In this document: piece after piece, positions 48,401-57,776 of the stretch
Numbering within the stretch: position 1 is the stretch's first letter
Layout of the letters: each line of letters starts with the position of its first letter
DNA from: Nicotiana tabacum
Taxonomy: Eukaryota > Streptophyta > Magnoliopsida > Solanales > Solanaceae
Assembly (NCBI RefSeq): GCF_000715075.1
Contig: NC_134081.1
Location: 111,946,289-112,010,288 of the forward strand
Direction: 5' to 3'
DNA: 64,000 nt
Position numbers and translations under genes: made by a program
Notes under the pieces: generated by a model
Seen by the model: the letters and a program-made list of their open reading frames with translations, nothing else
Told to the model about the DNA's origin: nothing
Databases searched by the model: none

Positions 48401-48471
48401 TAGTGATTTTGGACAACTACGGATAGTCCTAGGCACGTTCGAGGACGAACGTATGTTTAAGTGGGGGATAA
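45401..48471 (+). other. E internal region, non-coding, with short repeats and polypurine tract
   Basis: No domain can be assigned. A short tandem repeat at 47545-47655 (TGGATCGGGTTGCATGCCGC, three to four copies of about 34 bp) contains GTTGC...GCAAC stems and resembles the repeats inside the D LTRs in inverse orientation. The end carries TTCGAGGACGAACG and the polypurine tract AAGTGGGGGATAA (48459-48471) next to the 3' LTR. Confidence 0.6.
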
Positions 48472-50486
48472 TGTAACAACCCGATCGGTCGTTTTGAGCT
48501 CTAACGCGTCGCTCAACGGTTTGAGGCCTTGAGTGGCTTCACTTCATATTTTATGACTTGTACGCATAGTCGGAATCGAATTTCGGGAAGTTCAGAGTTG
48601 ATTCAGATGGAAAATTCTAATTTCAGAAGCTTTAAGTTGGGAGAATTGACTAAAGTTTGATTTTTGAGTAAACGGCCTCGAAATCGAGATTTGAAGGTTC
48701 CAATAGGTTCGTATGATGATTTCGGACTTGAGTGTGTATTCTGGTTGAGTATCGGGTGGTCCAGGAGCATTTTGGCGCTTATTATGGAAAGTTGGCATTT
48801 TGAAGGTGTTAGAATTTTATAAGTTTGGTTTGAAGTGGATTTTTATGTTATGGATGTCAGTTTGAATTTTCGAACATTGGAATAGTTCGTATCGTGATTT
48901 GTGACTTGCACGCAAAGTTTGGCGTCATTCGGGAATATTTAAGTATGAACCAGATGCATTCGTCGAAGTTTGAATGTTTGAAAGTTTAAAGAAGGTTTCG
49001 ATCATCGATTCATGGTTTTGATATTTTTTGGTGTGAGTTGAGGCCTCGGGTAGGTTCGTGTTATATTTTGGGAATGTTTTGTGTGACTGGATGGGGTCCC
49101 GGGGGCCTCGAGTGTGTTTCAGATGTGTTTGGATAGTGTCACGCTCTTATTTGATGTTCCAGCATCGTTTATTTGGTCATAAAGGGCAATATATTGAGAA
49201 AATGAGCTTTGATATGTGATTGGATTAAATATCGTAATTACGGATCCATAGCAACAACAATCGTCGAATTCCGATGTCGTATGAGAGAGTTATACCCATT
49301 TTCGTGTCGGACAAAATTGCTGGTTTCTGGTGCGAATCTTTGTTCTTTGCGAACGCGAAAGAGGTTCCGCAAATGCGAAGAAATATTTCTGGGTTGACCA
49401 GTCAACGCGAAAAATTGCTTTTCGCGAACGCGAAGGTCTCCCATGAAGGCAATGAAGAAAAATCATCTAGACAATGTTTTAAACCGAGAATTTTAGTTCT
49501 AGAGCTCCATTTGAGGTGATTTTCATGGCGTTGTTCTCGTATAAACAAGGGGGTAAATATCCGACCTTTATTTTGATGTTTCTCCATTTTTATTTTCGTT
49601 GGTTATTATTTTTATCCGTTTTTTGATTGAATAAATTGGGATTTTGAGCCCCAAAGTTGAGAAATGGTAAATCCTTGATTTGAGGGTCGATTCTTGGACG
49701 AAATTGGATGATTTTCTGGATATAGACCATATGAGTTATGGGTAATATTTATTTTCAATAATTTTCAGAATCCGAGAACGTGGGCCCAAGGGTTGACTTT
49801 ATTGACTTTTCTAGCGGAGTTAGAAATTATTATAAATAAATTAATTATGATGTTGGAGTATATTTTTATTGGTTTTTTATGATTGTTTGACTAGTTCGGA
49901 TCGATGGGAATTTGGTTTGAGGTGTTAGAGAGGCGTTGGAGCCGGTTATGGAACTTTGGAGTGACGTAAGTCTCATGTCTAACCTTGTGAGGGGGAAATT
50001 ACCACGTAGGTGTTATATTCTTATGTGCTACATGTTGTGGGAGCTATGCACGTATGAGGTGACGAGTATCCGTGCGTATACTAGAATTTCTGATTATGTA
50101 CGGGTAGACTTAGGTTCATGCCATGCTATAATTGTACTATTTGAGTTATCTTTGCTCATTTAAATTCCTTTATTTCGTGTTACGACTTGAGACTAGACTT
50201 GCATAGGGTGATAGAATCGCTATTGTAGAGATGTGATGAGCTACTTAATAATCCGCGGAATAATTTGTGCTTCTCTTATGAATTTCTCCTGCATTGTGCG
50301 TATTCATTGCAAGGTTTTCCTTAAAATTCATAAATCACACGTTTATTTGTGAGTGGGGTCAGGGATCCGTTAAAGCTTCTTATTCTAATGGGATCGGGTC
50401 ATTCGCCTCAGCAAGATTATGTATCACACTCTTATGGGAGCGGGCTATTCGCCTCGCCAATATAATAGATGCATCTATGGTTCGTT
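48472..50486 (+). repeat. E 3' LTR, left piece
   Basis: It starts TGTAACAACCCGATCGG. The palindrome cluster (TTCGCGAACGCGAA and variants) is at 49330-49450, followed by AATGTTTTAAACCGAG (about 49475) and the putative donor GTGAC|GTAAG at 49966. It is broken by element F at 50486. TCGTT (50482-50486) is repeated at 55204-55208. Confidence 0.9.
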
Positions 50487-51785
50487 TATGGTAGGCTATA
50501 ATTACATGTTTTTGTCATTTATTTCACTTTAATTTACTACACTTTAATTGAGTTAGAGCTTTAATCACTAGTGTTTTGCACTTATTGTGTGTTTTATGCC
50601 TTGTAGGAGTGATTTCGAGTGATGTAAATTTTGTGGAGCTAATTCGAGTGATTTCGAGCTTTGAAGTCTGAGTAAAAGCCTAAGGGATTAAGCCGGGATC
50701 GTGTTCGAGGGTCGAGGACCAAGTCTGGATGTCAAAATCGAAAAACAATCTGTACTCTGAGAAATTTGCACTAATGTGACACACTATGCTACGCGCTAGT
50801 GCAAAAAGTGCCCAGAAATTGTTTTGTGAAGTGTTCTGGAAATTGCCATAAGTGCGGTGCAGCATGCGGCGCGGTAGCCAAAAAAGTTAGAGTGACTTCT
50901 CATTTCCGCTAAAAAAGGGTTGTTTCGTCCGGGGTTTGTTTTGGGGGCGGCTTAAATACACCAAAACACCATTTTAGAAGACTTTTTGACACATTTTCGA
51001 CCTAAGAAGGCTAAGGAGGAGTTGGAAGAACACAAGCACAAGGATTTCATCATTCCTTCCTCATTCAAGATCCGGGTTTGCATTGAATTTATGTTTTCCT
51101 ATACTTTAGTCACATTTGTGAAGAACTTCTCCACGTCTATGGAGTAGATCCTTTTGGGTTTTAATGGATTTGGTGTATTGATGATTGTTTGTCGATTATA
51201 ACTCTATTTTTATATATTTGAATCATTTTTGAAAGATTTAATTGTTGCATCTATATTCACTTGTTCTTGTAATAGAAAGAGGCATAACTTGTGATATCTT
51301 TGCATTATATTGTTGGTTGAGTTCATATATTCTTCTAAGTAATCGAAAGAGGCTAGTTGAATCATTGATTAAACCTAGTTAGGAAAATAATCGAAAGAGG
51401 TTTTCCTAAAGATCGATCCACTATGCATTCTTGCATATCTTCACAATGCTTAAATTGGTTTATCTTGTGAGGTTAAGACTTAATCGAGAGAGGAGTTTTT
51501 GCTAAACGTTTGAACCAATAATAAAGTGAATTCGAGAGACTCACTTGATCATTAGAAGTGAATTATCTAGAGTTAGATCCCGAACAATTATCTTGCTTTT
51601 ATTCCGTCAAAACCCAATACTCTCCCATCGATAACCTTAATTACTTATTCCTTATTTTGATAGTCACTAGTCAATAGCTGTAGATTTTAGATTATTAGTA
51701 ATATAAATCTCAATTGTTGATCCTCCTGGATAGCAATAAAGCTAGAAACTACGAGAATATTATTTATATCAAATCTAAATCGACC
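50487..51785 (+). repeat. F 5' LTR (3' end missing)
   Basis: A motif cluster (GCACTAATG...GCTAGTGC, GCATGCGGCGCGG) at 50760-50880 precedes a TATA-like GGCTTAAATACACC at about 50950. The last ~150 bp (51636-51780) match the 3' LTR at 54975-55120. The final ~75 bp and the primer-binding site are deleted, so gag follows directly. Confidence 0.7.
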
Positions 51786-51786
51786 C

Positions 51787-53236
51787 TTGATTAAAGACCA
51801 GTTCGAGAATGCGGTACCAAGGCTTGGTAGAGCATTAGGTGACTATGCCAGACCAGTCTACAATCAAGGATTGTCAAGTGTTAGACCACCTCCAATTGCA
51901 GCCAATAATTTTGAGTTGAAGCAAGGTTTGCTTCAAACCATTCAAAACAATTGCATTTTCATAGGGAAGATGAACGAAGATCCAAACACGCATCTGATGG
52001 ACTTTGAGGAGACTATGAACACCTTGCAATACAATGGGGTGTCACAAGATGCAATGTATTTAAGGGCATTTCCCTATTTACTTAAAGATGATGCGAAGTA
52101 GTGGCTTCGAAGCTTGCCAAATGGATCAATTAGAACATGGGTGGAAATGACCAGAAAACTTCTTAATAAATATTTCTCCTCAGCTAAGACGGGCAAGTTT
52201 AGAAGAGAAATCTATAACTTCTGCCAGAAAGAGAATGAAACTATTTTTGAAGAATGGGAGAGGTTTAAGGAGATAGTTAGAAGGTGTCAACATAGTAGAA
52301 TTGAACTCTAGATACAACTCCAGGATTTTTGGGATGGATCGACACCGACCTCGCATAGATTATTTAGCAATGCAGTTGGAGGCCCCTTTATGAAGAAGAC
52401 TCCAGAGGAGATAGTTACAATTCTTGATGAGTTATTCGAAGATGCTAATCAGTGGCCCTCTCATAGTGTGGAAAGAAGAAAATCAACCGATGTTCACCAA
52501 GTTGATGCTATTACATCTGCGCAAGTACAGCTTGATGTTATGGATGAAGAAATACGAAAGTTAATTGTAGCTTCGATGCAAAATGTGCACCATACATCTT
52601 GTGATATATATGGAAGAGGACACACTACTCATGAGTGTCAAGCTTCAACTGAAGAAGTGAATGTTGTAGGGTACTATAATTTTAATGGAATAGGTCAGAG
52701 GCACCCCGAGTTTTCATGGAGTTCACCTGGGGGTGCTGCAAAAGCATGGCAACAAAACAGCCCCAGATTCCAGGAACAAGGAGCTCCAGGTTTTCAAAAT
52801 CAACAGAGGCAGCAGTATCAACCTCCACAGTCTAATCAACCCAGCATGGAAGATCTTATGGTGACCTTCATTATCAAGATGGATGATAGGCTTGATGCCC
52901 ATAATGCAGCTATCAAAGAATTGGGTACATCTTTTTAAAGCCTAGAAAGACAGATTGGGCACTTAGCTACTCTAAATGTCTAAGAGAGCCCTAGGAACAC
53001 TCCCGGGTGATATAGAAAGAAATCCCAAGGAAACAGTGAATGTTGTAACTTTGAGAAGTGGGCAAGTGTTGAAAGATCTCACCCCAATCCACAAATATAT
53101 GAGACATGAAAAAGAAAGTGAGGAGAAGTTGAAAAGTGGTGTCGAAAAGAAGAAGGAAGAAAACTCGAGAAGGGAGGAACCTGAGGCGAGCAAGCATATG
53201 CCTGCACTTCCTTTTCCCCGAAAGCTAAGTAGATAA
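51787..53236 (+). pseudogene. F gag
   Basis: The N-terminus is lost with the deletion, and the frame opens at IKDQFENAVPRLGRALGDYA. The capsid domain has FIGKMNEDPNTHLMDFEETMNT and YLRAFPYLLKDDAK, then a TAG in place of a residue before WLRSLPNGSIRTW, then FCQKENETIFEEWERFKEIV. A second stop follows near 52310. The frame continues 52390-52938 with TPEEIVTILDELFEDANQWP. The zinc knuckle CDIYGRGHTTHEC has Tyr at the second Cys. Two more stops follow (52936, 52981) before the Lys/Glu-rich end. Confidence 0.87.
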
Positions 53237-54040
53237 AAGCTGGACAAGCAGTTCGAGAGATTTCTAGATGTGCTTAAACAGGTTCATGTAAACCTACCAT
53301 TCACATAAGTGCTCTCACAAATGCCGGCTTATGCCAAGTTCTTGAAGGAGGTCTTGACAAAGAAGAGGAAAATAGAAGAGACCTCAGTGGTCAACCTCAC
53401 AGAGCATTGCAGTGCAACATTGCAAAACAAACTCCTACAAAAGTGTGGAGATCCAGAGAGTTTTACCATACCTTGCTCTTTAGGCACTGCTAATTTTGAT
53501 AAGTCTCTATGTGATTTTGGTGCCTCAATTAATTTAATGCCTCTATCTATTTATAGGAAACTGGAGAAGGAGATTGGGGAGATAAGGTCTACACCAATAT
53601 CTTTGTAGCTGGCAGACCAAACGACTCTAATACCCGAGGAAATAGTTGAAGATGTCTTAGTTCGGGTAGATAAGTTTGTATTTCATGTTGATTTCATAGC
53701 GGTTAATATGGAAGAGAACAAGGAGGTCCCCCTCATCCTAGGAAGACTATTCCTAGCAATGGGTAGAGAAATATTAGATATACATGAGAGAAAACTCATG
53801 CTTAGAGTGGATGAGGAGACTATGACTTTTGAGATGGATGTAGAAACAGGGGTAAAAGAGGAGAAGCTAGCTGTTGGTGTTGTGTAGAAAGTAAAGGGAG
53901 AGAAAGAGAAGGTTGCAGTGAGTGAGAAAGAAAAGTGTAGGGTGTACCCCAAGAAGGCCGAGAAGAAGCTATCTGCATGGATGAGTGCACTAGTTCGAGC
54001 GCAAGGGATGGATCCCAACTTCGACTCAAACCTCGACTAG
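53237..54040 (+). pseudogene. F aspartic protease and C-terminal tail
   Basis: The segment LPFPRKLSR*KLDKQFERFLD bridges gag to protease. The protease has ESFTIPCSLG, the active-site CDFGASINLMPLSIYRKL, and after a stop near 53607 LADQT, IVEDVLVRVDKFVF and VPLILGRLFLA. A Lys/Glu-rich tail follows and the frame stops after NFDSNLD at 54038-54040. No RT motif follows. Three in-frame stops are present (53235, 53606, 53886). Confidence 0.85.
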
Positions 54041-54930
54041 ATGTTCAGGGAAGTTTTCCTTGCCACTAGCTTTTATTTGTGTGTCATAGGGACATGGCAC
54101 AATTTAAAGTGTGGGGTGGGGATGTATAAATGTCTATGTATAATTGTGTTTTTGTAATTCATTCGAATATATATATGTATAAATGTCTATGTATATATGT
54201 TTTTGTAATTCATTTGATTGAAAATTTTAAAATTTTTTATTTTTCCCGACGATGGATGTCATTCAACAGGTTTCTTGATGGATTAAGTCGAAAGAAAAAG
54301 ACAAAAGATTTTGTTTAGGTAGTGTCTGAATTTCCCCCTTTGGTTTTTCTTTGTGCAACGGTTCATTTCCAAGGGTTTTGTTTGAACCGGGTATAGTTAG
54401 TTTTTATTTTTTATTTTGAAGTAGGAAACCTTGTGCTGTGATTTGAAATGAAAGAAATATCTCTTGACTGTATTATGCCTTGAGAATAGTAAGTGCTTTA
54501 GTTGTGACGCTTAGGCTCAGTTTTTGACTCTTGTGTAAGAACCTTAAATTGTATGATCTTAACATTGCTTAACTACTTTGATTAGAGTGTCTTGATGAGC
54601 CCGATCCTTAGTGAGTTTTGTTTCATGTGTGTGTGAGGTTTTGCTCATTCTGTGCATTGCATTTGATGTCTAGAACTTACCCCGTGTGTTTGTAAAGCGA
54701 AATAGTTGTTTTATTCAGTCTTGGAAGTGATATAGGCGTTTCTTTGTTGAGCCAGTTATATGTTGTTATCCACCTAATTGTTATGTATTTTAGTTAACCC
54801 CTTTGAGCCTGTGATCCTGTTTCTTTGGCAACCACATTAAAAGCCTTACCCATTTGTTTGAATTGACCATCTAGTTGAACTTTTAACCCCTCGTGAGCAC
54901 TTGAATTTGTTATGAACTTTGTAAAGGTTT
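54041..54930 (+). other. F 3' non-coding region
   Basis: AT-rich sequence with a direct repeat of ATGTATAAATGTCTATGTATA (54122, 54175) and no coding frame. The end leads into the polypurine tract AAGTGTGGGGTGGGG at 54931-54945. A similar AAGTGTGGGGTGGGG also occurs at 54107-54121. Confidence 0.6.
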
Positions 54931-54945
54931 AAGTGTGGGGTGGGG

Positions 54946-55193
54946 TGTTGAGCACTTGAAATTTGTTATGAGCACTTGATAACCTTAATTGCTTATTCCT
55001 TGTTTCGATAGTTACTATTCAATAGCTGTAGATTTTAGATTATTAGTTAAATCTTATCTATATATCCTCCTGGATAGCAATCAAGCTAGAAATTACGAGA
55101 ATACTGTTTAAATCCAATCCTTGTGGATACGATATAAAACTATATTATCTTTGACTAGCGAGTACAATTTAAGTGTGTGTTTTACGCTCGTCA
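54946..55193 (+). repeat. F 3' LTR (internally deleted)
   Basis: It starts TGTTGAGCACTTG after the polypurine tract and ends GCTCGTCA. Only ~248 bp remain, the middle (including promoter) being deleted relative to the 5' LTR. Confidence 0.7.
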
Positions 55194-55203
55194 AATTTTG
55201 GCA

Positions 55204-56028
55204 TCGTTCGACTCTTGGCAGTGCACACATTATGATGGGATCGAGCCTTTCGCCTCGGCAGCGTCGTTCATAATATTTGATAAGAAATCAGCGTATCTGT
55301 GTGTTTGTTTTCCTGATTTGAGTTGCGACGACCTATCTGGTGAGGTCCATTTTATATATACTCTGGTTGAGTAGGTAACTGCTAATTGAGAGCTTGAGTT
55401 TACCGTTCAGATGAGGATTGTACCACATTTTTATATTGGTTTATACCGTTTATTTACTCTTCCTCGTACTTGTTTACTTTTTACTATACATGATTTATTG
55501 GACCACTAGTAAGTGTCGATGTCGACCCCTCGTCACTACTTCTCCGTTGTTAGGCTAGATATTTACTGGGTACGCGTTGATTTATGTACTCATACTACAC
55601 TTCTGCACTTATTGTGCAGGTTTACATTTTTGGTGGTCTCTTGGGCGCAGAGGCGCAGCTATTGCGGGGACTTTACGGTGAGCTGCATTCTATATTACGA
55701 TCTGCAGCATACAGAGTCTCCATCAACGTTATTTATATTCTCCTGTCTAACTTGTATTCCAGACAGATGTTGTATTTTATTATATTTTCTAGTTAATACT
55801 CATGCACTCGTGACACCGAATTTTGGGGTTTCCTACTGGATGTTTAGTATGGTAGTTCACGTAATTATTATCATTTCACCCTGAAATCTTCATTTTATAC
55901 TATTTAATTAATGGAAATTATGATTTCAAGTAATAAAAATGAGTAATTAAGTTGATCAATCATCGTTGGCTTGCCTGGTGGCGGTGTTAGGCGTCATCAC
56001 GACCTATAGTGTATTTTGGGTCGTGGCA
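55204..56028 (+). repeat. E 3' LTR, right piece
   Basis: It resumes at CGTTCGACTCTTGGCAGTGC in register with the 5' LTR (about 37209). It contains the putative acceptor TTATTGTGCAG ending at 55619 and terminates GGGTCGTGGCA. Confidence 0.9.
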
Positions 56029-56033
56029 GTATT

Positions 56034-56338
56034 TTTATTGTAGTCCATAGTATATACTCATGCACTTGTGACACCGAATTTTGGGGGTACCTACTGGATG
56101 TTCATTATTGTAGTTCGCGTAATTATTATTATTTCACCTTGTAATTTATACCTTATACGAAAATTGGAAAATAAAATTATGGGTTTTCTACGAGTACTAG
56201 ATTTTACACTACTTATTCAATAGGATTCATGATTTCAAAAATAATAAAATGAGTAAATAAGTTGATTAATCATCGTTGGCTTGCCTGACGGTGGTGTTAG
56301 GCGCCATCATGACCTATAGTGGATTTTGGATCGTGACA
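56034..56338 (+). repeat. Solo LTR 'B', right piece
   Basis: It continues exactly where 35189 leaves off after removing E and its target duplication GTATT, and ends GGATCGTGACA at 56338, followed by ATTAG. Confidence 0.9.
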
Positions 56339-56612
56339 ATTAGTATAAGTTTTGATATAACAAATTGCATGGAGTATAATTACATATCTGATTAGGGCTA
56401 AAATATAGATTTATCTAGTTATCTATTAATAAGGCACAACGATCATATTATTCTCAAACAAATCACATTTACCATCCAAATGTAATAGAAATTTGTTTCG
56501 TTTTATTAGTATAAGTTTTGTTATAACGAATTGCATGAAATATAATTACATATTTGATTAGGACTAAAATTTAGATTTATCTAGTTATCTGATAATGAGG
56601 CACTTCTGTCAT

Positions 56613-56657
<45 letters not shown>

Positions 56658-56670
56658 ATTAACAAATGTC
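56339..56670. repeat. ~166-bp AT-rich tandem repeat, two units
   Basis: Units at 56339-56504 and 56505 to about 56670 share AGTATAAGTTTTG, ATATAATTACATAT and GATTTATCTAGTTATCT. The second unit is disturbed by (AT)n at 56616-56654. Further partial copies of CATTAACAAATGTCTA follow to about 56740. The unit at 32262-32428 was next to these before the 23.9-kb nested insertion. Confidence 0.8.
56616..56654. repeat. (AT)n microsatellite
   Basis: About 19 AT dinucleotides inside the second 166-bp unit. Confidence 0.95.
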
Positions 56671-57043
56671 TATTTAATATCTATTTGATTAGGACTAAAC
56701 GTTAGTCTATTTAATAACATTAACAAATGTCTAATTTAGTTGTTAGTGCCTATTTAAATATTAGTATATATGACAAACTACTAAAGTATATATTAGTCTA
56801 TTACAAGCAAGAATTAAAATAAATTGGTAACATATTTTGCATTAAATGCTTCTGACTTGATGTTCATCCCCCACCGTTGGAATTTCCTCAAAAAGTACAA
56901 AAGCAACATTATAGCCACAAGGCTACTAATTTCCTTTCAAAAGTCTTTTCCTCACCAAACAAACTCCCTCCAAACGCTACTTCCGTCTCCATTGTGTTGC
57001 ATCTTCATCTTCTTCTTTTTTTCATTTTCTTTACCTCTCAAAA

Positions 57044-57776
57044 ATGTCTTCTTCTACCTCCTCAACAACAAATCAAAAGGGGAAAGGTTTGTTAAGACCA
57101 ATAAAAAGTGTAGGCCGACTTTGATGATAAATCACTTTGGAACCATCTCAAAGTTCTTTCACTTACTCCAAGTGGTAGTGAAAATAGAATATGGTCATGT
57201 AACTATTGTAACAAAAGAGTTACGGGATCATATTCTAAAGTCAAAGTTCATTTGTTAAAAATCCCTGGTCAAGGTGTTCAAATATGTAAATAGATAAGCA
57301 GAGAAGTTTGTGAAGCTTTGAATCAAGAACATGAAGAAGTTAAAAATAAAAAAGCATATGTACAACTTGATGTGAGGAAAAAATTAGATTACATATCTCT
57401 TCCTGAAGGGTTAGGTTTATCACATTTTAAAAAAAAAAAGGTTCAAACGTGGGAGCTCTAGAGAAGTCGTTCGGCATTGAGAATAGAAACATCGTAGACA
57501 AAATGACTACCTGCATGTTCTACGCTTCAGGTTTATCCTTTAACTTTGCGAAGTCTCCTTATTTTAGAAAGTATTCAGAGTTTTTGTCAAAGACTTCTAT
57601 ACCCGATTATGTTCCGCCAACGTACAATAGGTTAAGAACTACTCTTTTAGCTCATAAAAAAGCTCATATTGCTAGAAATTGCAACCTATTAAGGATGCAT
57701 GGAAGAGAAAAGGGTTGTCTACTTGTTCCGATGGATGGTCGGATATTAATAGGCGACCATAGATAAACATAATGGT
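57044..57776 (+). pseudogene. hAT transposase, N-terminal half with BED zinc finger
   Basis: ATG at 57044 opens a Ser/Thr-rich start (MSSSTSSTTNQKGKG). After a frameshift the BED-type finger reads WSCNYCNKRVTGSYSKVKVHLLKIPGQGVQIC (CX2C...H...C), followed by a stop, ISREVCEALNQEHEEVKNKKAY and an A-rich stretch. A further shift leads to GALEKSFGIENRNIVDKMTTCMFY, LSFNFAKSPYF and YNRLRTTLL, and ends where the solo LTR inserts. The protein would bind transposon ends and cut DNA in the nucleus. At least four breaks are present. 56671-57043 is AT-rich 5' sequence; terminal inverted repeats were not identified. Confidence 0.85.

Larger units (their letters stand above)
50487..55203 (+). mobile_element. 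Element 'F', gag-protease-only Athila-like element
   Basis: It has a 5' LTR (50487 to about 51785), a gag-protease reading region (51787-54040), non-coding sequence (54041-54930), a polypurine tract and a very short 3' LTR (54946-55193). RT, RNase H and integrase are wholly absent, and the coding region ends at what looks like a natural protein end. The possible target duplication TCGTT is perfect, but the right edge carries ten extra bases (AATTTTGGCA) after the LTR's CA that look like primer-binding-site sequence. Confidence 0.75.
35195..56028 (+). mobile_element. Element 'E', Tekay-type, with two nested insertions
   Basis: The 5' LTR is 35195-38054 (tip lost), the primer-binding site 44109-44120, the internal region 44103-48471, and the 3' LTR 48472-50486 plus 55204-56028. 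The target duplication GTATT (35190-35194 and 56029-56033) is perfect. The final LTR base pair is slightly damaged (GTGGCA for GTGACA). Over the first ~370 bp its LTRs are about 90% identical by eye. The internal region is about 4.4 kb and holds only badly decayed pol. Confidence 0.9.

Noticed and set aside
56824..57258. 144-residue frame before the hAT finger
   Set aside because: It crosses the untranslated start and the BED finger in a wrong frame; the CNYC finger is in another frame.
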